In this document: positions 1-5,340 of the stretch, one piece after another
Position numbering within the stretch: position 1 is the first letter of the stretch
Layout: each line of letters starts with the position of its first letter
DNA from: Desulfobacteraceae bacterium UBA5623
GTDB lineage: Bacteria; Desulfobacterota; DSM-4660; Desulfatiglandales; Desulfatiglandaceae
Assembly (NCBI GenBank): GCA_002424495.1
Contig: DIKH01000085.1
Span: 1 to 6,603, forward strand
Length of the DNA stretch: 6,603 nt
Direction: 5' to 3'
Notes under the pieces: generated by a model
What the model was told of the DNA's origin: nothing
What the model saw: the letters and a program-made list of their open reading frames with translations, nothing else
Database searches by the model: none
Position numbers and translations under genes: made by a program

Positions 1-40
1 TGATCTTCTGTATGATGCTGCGGCCGATGAAAGATAACAT
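1..40. other. possible gene edge, strand undecided
   Basis: Only 40 bases are visible and two readings are open. On the plus strand the frame starting at base 2 reads DLLYDAAADER followed by TAA at 35-37, which looks like a protein C-terminus. On the minus strand an ATG at 38-40 opens MLSFIGRSIIQKI and runs off the left edge. That resembles the start of an inner-membrane permease, and a permease would be a natural next gene after the peptide-binding protein to its right. No good Shine-Dalgarno precedes this ATG. The two readings share the same codon register, so codon pattern cannot separate them. Confidence 0.3.
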
Positions 41-46
41 AAGTTA

Positions 47-84
47 AGTGCCTAAAATGCCTAAAGTGAGCTAAAGAGCCTAAA
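47..84. repeat. degenerate short tandem repeat, GCCTAAA type
   Basis: Four imperfect 9-10 bp units follow each other: agtgcctaaa (47-56), atgcctaaa (57-65), gtgagctaaa (66-75) and gagcctaaa (76-84). A further partial copy, gttaaa, lies at 85-90. The common core is GCCTAAA or GCTAAA. There is no coding frame through it. It sits in the intergenic space left of the palindromic element at 119-242. My impression is that similar AAGTGCCTAAAGTG strings occur in gaps of uncultured anaerobe genomes, but this was not checked. The role is unknown. Confidence 0.6.
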
Positions 85-118
85 GTTAAAAAACATCAAG
101 CAGTCATTTCCCTATCAG

Positions 119-242
119 ATAGACTTCGAGAAAATGATTTTGGCAAGGCCAGAGGGAGGAATCCGCGGAGGCGTATTACCAATACGCCGCACAAGGAATT
201 CCGACCGATAACGCAGTCCAAAATCTTTTTATTGAAGTCTAT
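119..242. mobile_element. palindromic MITE-like element with 25-bp terminal inverted repeats
   Basis: The left end (119-143) and the reverse complement of the right end (218-242) are both 25 bp and agree at 22 positions; both begin ATAGACTTC and end GATTTTGG. Inside, GGAATCC (158-164) faces GGAATTCC (195-202). A perfect 8-bp inner stem GGCGTATT/AATACGCC closes a 3-base ACC loop at the centre (170-188). The 124-bp unit is therefore almost one long hairpin without an ORF, as expected for a non-autonomous miniature element. TA dinucleotides at 120-121 and 240-241 could be a TA target duplication of the IS630/mariner kind, but the palindrome makes the exact ends ambiguous. The right end stops 3 bp from the stop codon of the binding-protein gene, so in that mRNA the hairpin could act as a 3' stabiliser or terminator. 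Confidence 0.7.
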
Positions 243-245
243 AGA

Positions 246-2369
246 TCACCCCTCTGGTGAAAAGTCGGACGCCTCCCTGAGCTTGATCCATTTATTGAAA
301 TAAAATGTATAATTTCCTGTCTTAGTCGGTTTGATCTTCTCGTAGATCTCATCTCCCCTGTCATTTATGTCCCTTATTACTATGCGCCTGTCAAGGATCG
401 CCGTCCACCTGCTGACATAGAGAAACGTATAGGGCTGTTCATTGGCGATAATCTCATGTAGCCTGTGACAGTATTTGACCTGTGTTTGATGATCATATTC
501 CTGCCTGATCTTGATGATCAGGTCATCGGCCTCCTGGTTTTTGAATGCTACAAAATTCAACTGATGGGGGTTGGTCTGGCTGGAATGCCAGAGCTGATAG
601 AGGTCCGGATCAATCCCCATGTTCCAGCCCAGGATCAGGGCGTCAAAATCCTGTTTGTTCACCCTTTCCTGGATAAAGACAGACCATTCCAGAATATCGG
701 TGCGTACATCAATGCCTATCTGTTTCCACGCATCCTGGGCGATAGCAAGGACCGCCTTACGAAGATCATTGCCGCTGTTGGTGATCAGCGTGAACTGAAG
801 CCTTTTGCCGTCTTTTTCAAGCCATCCCTCTTTGTTGCGTCTCCAGCCCGCCTCTTCAAGTATCTTCAGAGCCCCTTCAGGGTCGTAGGGAAGGGGCTCA
901 ATTGACTGATCATAATAATCGCTCTCCTTGACAAAGGGGCCTGTGATCCGCTCCCCCTGTCCGTAGAGGACATATGAGATAATCTTATTTACATCTATTG
1001 CCATACCCAGCGCCCTGCGGACCCTGGGATCATCAAAGGGGCTTCGCCTCAAGTTGTAACCAATGTAGGTGTAGCCAAAGGATGTCCCTGAAAAATTTTG
1101 ATATCTGTTATCTTCCTTTAAACGAGCTACCTGGTGTGGCTGCACATTGTAATCATCAACAGTACCGGCGTAAAATTCCATCTCCTGGGTCAAAAGATCA
1201 GGGATAATCCGAAAAAGATATGTCTTGTAGTTTGGCGGCCCTTCCCAGTAATCACCAAAACGATCAAGACGTATATATTGGTCAGACTTCCACTGGCGAA
1301 ATACAAAAGGGCCGCATCCTATGGGATGGCGATTAAAGGCGCTCTGGCGGATGGAATAATCTTTCACGTCTTTACCCAAACCGACGGCCTCTTGCCTGAG
1401 GGAATCATTGTTTAACAGGTGTTCGGGGAGTATTCCCATGGCCCAGGTGCCGATTGCGGGCGAATAGAGGCGCTTGTATACAACCCTGACCGTCAGGGGG
1501 TCAAGGACTTCCACCTTCTTCACTGGTTCGTAATCCGAGACACGGGGCGAAAGGTTTTTTGGGTCCATGATGGCCTCGTATGTAAACTTAACGTCATTTG
1601 CATCAAGGGAGTGGCCGTCATGGAACTTTACATTGGGCCTGAGATGAAAAACAAGCACAGGGTTGTGCTCAATGACAGGGAGGAGTTCTGCTGCATATTG
1701 TCTCAATTTTTCTTCATCAATTTTATTATCAGGGTAAAGGTATTGCGCCCCGTTAAAGGATGAAAAGTAATCTTTTCCGACAAGTTGTGAAAGATTCGTA
1801 AAAAGGTCCTGATCCACCTTGTTGAGGGTAAGCATTATCCTGGCAGGCTGCCGCACATGGATCGTAACGTCTGGCTTTTCCTTGTCATCAGTCTTAATAG
1901 TGTGGACAAATTCCTCCGGAGGGATCAGGGAAACCTCTTTGATATTTGCCAGGGTGTAGAAAAGCTCCGGCGTTAAGGCGTCCCCATTGCGTCTTGCCCT
2001 TTTTATGAATTCAATAACCTCTTCGCCTTCTGCTCTTTTAAGCCCCGGTGTTGACTGAGACTGGTTTACATAAAAAAAGGCTTCTTCAAATATCTCCCAT
2101 GATGTGGCAATCCTGCCCCTGAAATGCAGATCTTCATCCCGGTCAATCAGTCCTTCAAAGACCAGGGTCTCGATCTGGCTGCTTGAGGCATCGGCGGACA
2201 GAATGGGATTCAAGAGGCTTGCATCACCAATGGAGGCTGTGATGTACTCATTCATGCGCTGAGGGTTCCCCTTTGTCTGCTGTTCATAGGTCGGCACCCA
2301 CAGATAAGACTGCAAAAGAAATATAATAAGAATGGTTGGTGCTAGTATCAGTATCCGTTTGACGGTCAT
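246..2369 (-). CDS. peptide ABC transporter substrate-binding protein, family 5 (OppA/DppA type), with a large insertion
   Basis: A 707-residue exported solute-binding protein of the SBP_bac_5 family, which captures oligopeptides or similar ligands outside the cytoplasmic membrane for an ABC importer. Residues 1-25 (KRILILAPTILIIFLLQSYL) form a signal or anchor helix with no lipobox cysteine. Family hallmarks follow: LLNPILSADASS (52-63), LVFEGLIDRDEDL (69-81), FHLRPNVKFHDG (241-252), DANDVKFTYEAIMDP (256-270), GCGPFVFRQW (351-360), SPFDDPRVRRALGMAID (443-459) and a C-terminal DFDALILGW (574-582). Family members are usually near 500-600 residues. The excess comes from about 145 residues (roughly 94-238) between RIATSWEI and VFHLRPNVKF, which are normally close together. 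The start is supported by the signal sequence and a promoter at 2402-2429; the ribosome site is weak (GAAGAG). No complete permease or ATPase gene lies in the window; a permease could begin at the left edge. The ligand cannot be told from sequence. Confidence 0.93.
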   Translation of the reverse strand: MTVKRILILAPTILIIFLLQSYLWVPTYEQQTKGNPQRMNEYITASIGDASLLNPILSADASSSQIETLVFEGLIDRDEDLHFRGRIATSWEIFEEAFFYVNQSQSTPGLKRAEGEEVIEFIKRARRNGDALTPELFYTLANIKEVSLIPPEEFVHTIKTDDKEKPDVTIHVRQPARIMLTLNKVDQDLFTNLSQLVGKDYFSSFNGAQYLYPDNKIDEEKLRQYAAELLPVIEHNPVLVFHLRPNVKFHDGHSLDANDVKFTYEAIMDPKNLSPRVSDYEPVKKVEVLDPLTVRVVYKRLYSPAIGTWAMGILPEHLLNNDSLRQEAVGLGKDVKDYSIRQSAFNRHPIGCGPFVFRQWKSDQYIRLDRFGDYWEGPPNYKTYLFRIIPDLLTQEMEFYAGTVDDYNVQPHQVARLKEDNRYQNFSGTSFGYTYIGYNLRRSPFDDPRVRRALGMAIDVNKIISYVLYGQGERITGPFVKESDYYDQSIEPLPYDPEGALKILEEAGWRRNKEGWLEKDGKRLQFTLITNSGNDLRKAVLAIAQDAWKQIGIDVRTDILEWSVFIQERVNKQDFDALILGWNMGIDPDLYQLWHSSQTNPHQLNFVAFKNQEADDLIIKIRQEYDHQTQVKYCHRLHEIIANEQPYTFLYVSRWTAILDRRIVIRDINDRGDEIYEKIKPTKTGNYTFYFNKWIKLREASDFSPEG

Positions 2370-2401
2370 GGCGGTCGGCTCTTCACGGGATTTTTCCGGT
2401 C

Positions 2402-2429
2402 ATTATACGTCCGTCGTGATAATCGTCAA
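2402..2429 (-). promoter_or_regulatory. sigma70-like promoter of the substrate-binding protein gene
   Basis: On the minus strand TTGACG (2424-2429) and a perfect TATAAT (2402-2407) are separated by 16 bases. Transcription would start near 2395, giving a leader of about 25 nt before the ATG at 2367-2369. It lies just downstream of a candidate terminator for the preceding gene, so the binding protein is probably its own transcription unit. The call rests on consensus match only. Confidence 0.7.
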
Positions 2430-2458
2430 GCAGAAGGGGGCCTTTAGGGTCACCGATG

Positions 2459-2484
2459 AAAAAAAAGATAACAGTTTGGCTGTT
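2459..2484 (-). terminator. weak rho-independent terminator after the FmdE-family gene
   Basis: Minus-strand AACAG (2480-2484) pairs with CTGTT (2470-2474) around a 5-base CCAAA loop. ATC and eight T residues (2459-2466) follow. The hairpin begins 8 nt past the TGA at 2493-2495. The stem is short and A/T-rich, so its strength is doubtful. The U-tract, position and following promoter favour a terminator. Confidence 0.5.
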
Positions 2485-2492
2485 TTTACATG

Positions 2493-3107
2493 TCACAAAG
2501 CGGATCGCTCAAGACAATCATGACATATTTTCAGGCCGCCTTTTTCTTCAAGCCTTGTGCGCATGGTCGGCTCGCCGCATTGTCCGCACGGCTCTGATGG
2601 TTCGATCCTGGCCTTTTCGGGCAATTCAATTTTCACGGCCTTGACGATAAAGAGTTCGTCATCGTTCATCTCCAGGACATCACAGCTTCTTTTCAGGTGA
2701 AGATCATGAAAGCGCTTTGTCTCGGTCTGATCGGCCTTGCCGCCCATGACCTTACGCAACAGCGAAAGATGCGTCTCATCCGGGGCGAAAGCGCCTGGCC
2801 GTATGGCCACGCGGACACCCTGGCCGGTCTTGCGGCTTAAAAGCGTCAGCGCCATCTTTCCGTGGTCCTTGTAGATAAAGTTGCCTTTGCCGAATGTACA
2901 CCCTGTAAGGACTTGCACTGCGTCGGCATAGCAGGAATCGTTCTCCACGACCGCAACAATCTCTTCGTCTTCGGAACGGTTTTCCTTCAGTCTTTCCAGA
3001 GCCAGCCGCGCCGCCCTGAAACCGACGGAGAGCCCCGGACAGACATGTCCGTGAAACTCCTCGCACCGCTTAAATTCCGCAGTCTCCATTATCTGTTGAG
3101 CATTCAT
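2493..3107 (-). CDS. FmdE-family (formylmethanofuran dehydrogenase subunit E-like) protein with C-terminal zinc ribbon
   Basis: A 204-residue soluble protein. The FmdE domain (about 15-160) shows FHGHVCPG (18-25), ENDSCYADAVQVLTGCTFGKGN (55-76) and the DHGKMAL segment (81-87). Conserved H19, H21, C23, C59 and C70 are typical metal or cluster ligands of this family. A C-terminal treble-clef-like zinc ribbon follows, C174-x2-C177 and C195-x2-C198. FmdE proteins co-occur with molybdenum or tungsten formylmethanofuran or formate dehydrogenases in methanogens and many anaerobic bacteria, but their biochemical role in bacteria is poorly defined, and no dehydrogenase gene is visible here. The frame stays open upstream to 3314, but ATG 3105-3107 is preferred: it has GGGGG (3115-3119) 7 nt upstream and gives the family's usual N-terminus. 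The upstream extension would be read out of frame over the ADP-ribosylglycohydrolase remnant. A weak terminator follows. Confidence 0.9.
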   Translation of the reverse strand: MNAQQIMETAEFKRCEEFHGHVCPGLSVGFRAARLALERLKENRSEDEEIVAVVENDSCYADAVQVLTGCTFGKGNFIYKDHGKMALTLLSRKTGQGVRVAIRPGAFAPDETHLSLLRKVMGGKADQTETKRFHDLHLKRSCDVLEMNDDELFIVKAVKIELPEKARIEPSEPCGQCGEPTMRTRLEEKGGLKICHDCLERSAL

Positions 3108-3156
3108 CCGGCTTCCCCCTATTTGGTTGGAATGATCATGGGGTCCCTTCTTATTT

Positions 3157-3375
3157 TTAAGGACGCATGACCACTCCCCCGATCTTATCCATAAGATGTT
3201 TAATTTCCGTGGCCTTTTCAAGCCCCTCAACCCATTGCACAGGGAGCTGTTCCCTGCCCAGATGGGCGCTGAGGACCATTGCCCCCACCATGCCGCGTGC
3301 GGCATTATCGCCACCGGCCATGACTGCCTGGATCAGGGCCTCTGTGAAATCCATAAAAGGGAATAACACCGTCAC
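3157..3375 (-). pseudogene. 3' remnant of an ADP-ribosylglycohydrolase family gene
   Basis: The 72-residue frame reads like the C-terminus of an ADP-ribosylglycohydrolase/crystallin-J1 family protein: DFTEALIQAVMAGGDNAARG (residues 9-28), then MVGAMVLSAHLG and a closing LPVQWVEGLEKATEI helix region. GGDN corresponds to the metal-binding GGD motif near the family's C-terminus. Full-length members are about 280-350 residues, so roughly the first three quarters are missing, including the N-terminal metal-binding part. The only available start is a GTG (3373-3375) without a ribosome site, 3 bp past the stop of the Rieske-like gene. The 5' part was apparently lost by a rearrangement with its breakpoint near 3350-3378. 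The fragment should have no hydrolase activity. It lies 49 bp upstream of the FmdE-family ATG, suggesting the two were once one operon. Confidence 0.72.
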
Positions 3376-3378
3376 ATC

Positions 3379-3804
3379 TTAATTGTTAATTATTGAAATT
3401 AATTTATCACCTTCAATAGAAACAGGGTATGTGATGATAGGTTCAGGAGCTGGACCATAGACTTTTTTCCCTTCAAAGTCATAAGTGGACTTGTTCACAC
3501 TGCAACACTGAACAGTATTTAATCCTGGAACAGGGTCCAGCCGGCGATGCCCCATATGAGTACAACGATTTTTAAAAACATAGTATTTTTTATCTTCCGC
3601 AACTACAACAAGTAACCGTTCTGTCAAATTTCCGCCTTCCAAACGGATTGCACCCCAGGGCTTTTCAAGTTCAGGCGTCCTTTTCAAATCGATTATCAAT
3701 TTTCCATCCGAATAAGCCCAGCAATCCGGGTTTATGGGTTTGGAAGTGGCTGAAATCCCAAAAATACGTTTAAAAATGTTCCGTTTCAAAAATTGGACTT
3801 TCAT
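3379..3804 (-). CDS. Rieske-type [2Fe-2S] domain protein with a C-x2-N second motif
   Basis: A 141-residue protein made almost entirely of a Rieske ferredoxin-like domain. The first cluster motif is C81-T-H83-M-G-H. The second, 17 residues on, is C101-S-V-N104 followed by KSTYDFEGKKVYGPAPEPI, which aligns with the usual CPxHGxxFd..G.v.gPa.. pattern. The second ligand histidine is therefore asparagine (codon AAC). An additional cysteine, C100, precedes C101. The fold markers (LVVVAEDKKYYVFKNRC, GPAPEP..TYPV) are intact, so the frame looks functional. Without a second histidine, cluster binding would need H86, N104, C100 or another ligand, or be lost. There is no signal peptide or membrane segment, so a soluble cytoplasmic protein is likely. 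A strong AAAGGAGG (3813-3820) lies 8 nt before the ATG. The redox partner and pathway are unknown. It is followed directly by a gene fragment. Confidence 0.88.
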   Translation of the reverse strand: MKVQFLKRNIFKRIFGISATSKPINPDCWAYSDGKLIIDLKRTPELEKPWGAIRLEGGNLTERLLVVVAEDKKYYVFKNRCTHMGHRRLDPVPGLNTVQCCSVNKSTYDFEGKKVYGPAPEPIITYPVSIEGDKLISIINN

Positions 3805-3966
3805 TCTTTTTCCCTCCTTTTATTAGAGAACCATTTGATTGCTTCCCCATTACAGCGAATTATGAGGCAATTCATTCATGCCATACAATATTGCCAGAGC
3901 CCCATACAACCACAAAAATCAGAGGCGGCATAACTGCCGATGAACATGAAAAAACGCCACCCACTA
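3805..3966. other. intergenic gap with a small hairpin
   Basis: No protein frame is convincing on either strand. CGGCA (3926-3930) and TGCCG (3935-3939) form a 5-bp stem with a 4-base loop. On the minus strand this is followed, after about 7 nt, by TTTTT (3914-3918), about 30 nt past the TGA of the interrupted small gene. It could be a weak terminator for that gene. The strand near 3805-3880 must hold the Rieske-like gene's promoter, but I see no clear -35/-10 pair. Confidence 0.4.
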
Positions 3967-4347
3967 TCACTCTTCCACGTATTCGTCGCCCGCTGCATTT
4001 TTTTGTTCGGGGGTGCGTTGTCTGATACTGGTGATTTCAAGTTTCCCGTCCTCGGGGAGCCCTGACACCCCAAATTCTCTTTACCCTCTTCCGGCACAGT
4101 ACCAGCAAGTAACAGTGCGGCGTTCTCTCAGCAACTGGTGCATCCGATAATGACTGGGGCTCCGAAAAGGCATGTATCTGTAGATCCCGGCGGCGCTGGG
4201 GAACTCGTCCGTGAGGAAATATCCCACATCACCATCGTCCTCTGCCAGATGGAATACATTATGTCGGGATTGGTCACTCATTTTCACACACTGAACAATA
4301 ATTATACCGTCTGCATACCTCTGGTAATCATGATAAACAAGTGCCAC
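3967..4347 (-). pseudogene. small hypothetical protein gene interrupted by an in-frame TAA
   Basis: I do not recognise the family. The minus-strand frame from GTG 4345-4347, or more credibly from ATG 4279-4281 (MSDQSRHNVFHLAEDDGD), reads through GYFLTDEFPSAAGIYRYMP and FRSPSHYRMHQLLRE to TCWYCAGRG, then TAA at 4081-4083. The same frame continues past the TAA for 37 sense codons with convincing protein character (EFGVSGLPEDGKLEITSIRQ, then RTPEQKNAAGDEYVEE) to TGA at 3967-3969. One base change, for example CAA or GAA to TAA, explains this. The product would be about 104 residues from the ATG, with one CxxC pair next to the break. A TATAAT at 4301-4306 lies between the two possible starts and favours the ATG, although no Shine-Dalgarno is seen. 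Most likely a recent nonsense pseudogene; a sequencing or assembly error is possible. Confidence 0.6.
4301..4327 (-). promoter_or_regulatory. tentative promoter of the interrupted small gene
   Basis: The minus strand has a perfect TATAAT (4301-4306) with TTACCA (4322-4327) 15 bases upstream. The -35 match is only four of six and the spacer is short. If used, transcription would start about 13 nt before the ATG at 4279-4281 and exclude the GTG start at 4345-4347. Support is consensus match only. Confidence 0.3.
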
Positions 4348-4364
4348 TTCAGACTTTTACATGC

Positions 4365-4382
4365 TTGTCATAGCTATAACAA
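4365..4382. promoter_or_regulatory. 18-bp near-perfect dyad, operator-like
   Basis: TTGTCATAGCTATAACAA pairs with its own reverse complement at 8 of 9 positions per arm, with one mismatch at the fifth. It begins 18 bp upstream of the GTG at 4345-4347 and is separated by 6 bp from a second dyad at 4389-4409. The size and symmetry suit a dimeric helix-turn-helix regulator. No regulator gene is visible in the window, so binding is inference. Confidence 0.35.
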
Positions 4383-4388
4383 ACTGTA

Positions 4389-4409
4389 AACACTAAATTA
4401 TTTAATGTT
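4389..4409. promoter_or_regulatory. 21-bp AT-rich dyad
   Basis: AACACTAAAT and ATTTAATGTT flank a single central T, with 9 of 10 positions complementary. It neighbours the dyad at 4365-4382. It may be an operator or simply an AT-rich hairpin; AT-rich sequence gives such symmetry by chance more often than GC-rich sequence. Confidence 0.3.
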
Positions 4410-4466
4410 AGATATTGTAACCGCAAGCATTCGGTTTTTGAATTTCACAAAAGTCCTGGGAATTAA

Positions 4467-4700
4467 GTCGGACAGCAAGGAACAACAACCCTATGGAATC
4501 AGTCCGGTGACCTTGTTAGGGAATACGGCGAAGCTACTTCGGCAATAACCGGCGCTGAAATTGTTGTGGAGGTCGGGATTACCGCTTTTATGAATATTTT
4601 CAGCCAGGAACCCTTGTTAGGGGTGCAAGGTGTGGGGTTGGGGGGCCACGGCTCACTCATAAAGGGCCATGACCCCTTCATATCCTTTCGGACTATTTAA
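4467..4700 (+). pseudogene. plus-strand coding-like stretch without a start codon (unrecognised gene remnant)
   Basis: The plus frame after TAA 4464-4466 runs 77 codons to TAA 4698-4700. It reads GDLVREYGEATSAITGAEIV, VEVGITAFMNIFSQEP, LLGVQGVGLGGHGSLI and KGHDPFISFRTI. G-starting codons dominate, as in true coding sequence. There is no ATG, GTG or TTG near the beginning, and the first ATG is in the middle (FMNIF), so it looks like the 3' part of a lost gene. It meets the cupredoxin-like gene tail to tail with an 8-bp overlap. The family is not recognised. The antisense frame (4499-4681) has an ATG with AAAGGA upstream and cannot be fully excluded, but its P/S/W-rich product looks like a shadow. 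Confidence 0.38.
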
Positions 4701-5136
4701 CCTCAATCACACCTTCCGTCTTTACTGAGGGTTGGCCTTCCATATCCAGCGTATATTTGTAAACCCCCGGATTGGCAAAATACATACTTGCAGTTTTTCC
4801 GCGGGTTAAATAATCGGTCAAATAGCATTCTTCACCCACAGCCAAACCAAAACCCGCTGAAGTGTCCGCCGTTAATTTACATTCTTTAACGTTATCCCTG
4901 AAGCTGACCCTCACTTTATCTTTCCGGACCCAGTTCATGAACACCACACAACTGTCTGGAGGAACCGTTATTTTATCAGGGGTAACTACAATGCGGCTGA
5001 CACTCCCAGTTTTTTCCGCTGTTATCTTCACAATCTGACATGTCTCTGCGAAGACGAGGCCTTGGACCAGAAACAAGACAACACTAAACATAACCAAAAT
5101 TCCCATTGATGTGATAAAAAATTTTTTCATGTTCAT
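4693..5136 (-). CDS. exported small protein, probable cupredoxin-like fold, four cysteines
   Basis: A 147-residue protein with a clear signal peptide: KK at 4-5, a hydrophobic core (about 8-27) and probable cleavage after VFA30. The mature part (about 117 residues) has alternating beta-type segments: SRIVVTPDKITVPPDSCVVF (47-66), DKVRVSFRDN (73-82), TASMYFANPGVYKYTLD (115-131) and EGVIEVK at the end. The PGVYKYTLDMEG pattern is that of the last strands of cupredoxins. The usual copper ligands are absent: there is no histidine anywhere and no Cys-x(n)-His-x(n)-Met loop. Four cysteines in the mature chain (C33, C63, C86, C104) could form two disulfides. It is most likely periplasmic or extracellular with a structural or binding role; the function is not recognised. 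The start is fixed by AAGGAG (5143-5148) 6 nt upstream. A promoter lies at 5192-5219. Confidence 0.8.
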   Translation of the reverse strand: MNMKKFFITSMGILVMFSVVLFLVQGLVFAETCQIVKITAEKTGSVSRIVVTPDKITVPPDSCVVFMNWVRKDKVRVSFRDNVKECKLTADTSAGFGLAVGEECYLTDYLTRGKTASMYFANPGVYKYTLDMEGQPSVKTEGVIEVK

Positions 5137-5191
5137 AGTTATCTCCTTTTTTATGATGTTTTAGAAAATTGGGCTTACAACCATTCTTTTC

Positions 5192-5219
5192 AATATAAAC
5201 CTTTTGCATCTTAAGTCAA
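5192..5219 (-). promoter_or_regulatory. sigma70-like promoter of the cupredoxin-like gene
   Basis: Minus-strand TTGACT (5214-5219) and TATATT (5192-5197) are 16 bases apart. Transcription would start near 5185, giving a leader of about 50 nt that contains the AAGGAG ribosome site. No alternative close to consensus was seen nearby. Confidence 0.65.
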
Positions 5220-5291
5220 ACTTAATGAACTAAACTTGAATTATTATAGTAAATAAAAAATCTTAGGAGCCGACTCCAATGGTAACCGTTA

Positions 5292-5340
5292 GGGGGGGGA
5301 ACCAGACGGGCATAAATATATAACTATATGCCGTCCCCCC
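5292..5340. repeat. G/C-armed hairpin, REP/MITE-like
   Basis: The left arm has a run of eight G (5292-5299), then AACCA, then GACGGGCATA (5305-5314). The right arm is TATGCCGTC followed by C residues (5327-5340). The inner stem pairs with one bulged G, and the G run pairs with the C run across a bulged AACCA. The loop is AT-rich (5315-5326). On the minus strand it begins AATTGGGGGGACGGCATA, which in my experience resembles end sequences of REP or IS200/Y1-transposase-associated repeats; this was not searched. No T-run follows on either strand, so a simple terminator is unlikely. Confidence 0.5.

Noticed and set aside
47..84. CRISPR array
   Set aside because: The units are only 9-10 bp, directly adjacent and without spacers.
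465..1763. Several plus-strand ORFs opposite the binding-protein gene
   Set aside because: All are antisense shadows of the well-supported 707-residue family-5 protein.
3108..3314. 69-codon N-terminal extension of the FmdE-family frame
   Set aside because: It reads over the ADP-ribosylglycohydrolase remnant in another frame, has no family similarity, and a strong ribosome site sits directly before the internal ATG at 3105-3107.
4081..4083. Stop-codon recoding (selenocysteine or pyrrolysine) at the in-frame stop
   Set aside because: The codon is TAA, whereas selenocysteine uses TGA and pyrrolysine uses TAG, and no obvious downstream stem-loop signal was seen.
3876..4097. Minus-strand 73-codon ORF overlapping the interrupted small gene
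   Set aside because: Shadow frame: the in-frame continuation of the small gene past its TAA has far better protein character over the same bases.
4499..4681. Minus-strand 60-codon ORF with ATG and AAAGGA just after the cupredoxin-like gene
   Set aside because: Its P/S/W-rich product looks like the antisense of the better coding-like plus frame. It was kept only as an alternative because its start signals are reasonable.
4693..5136. Classical blue copper protein
   Set aside because: The sequence has no histidine and no Cys-His-Met ligand loop.
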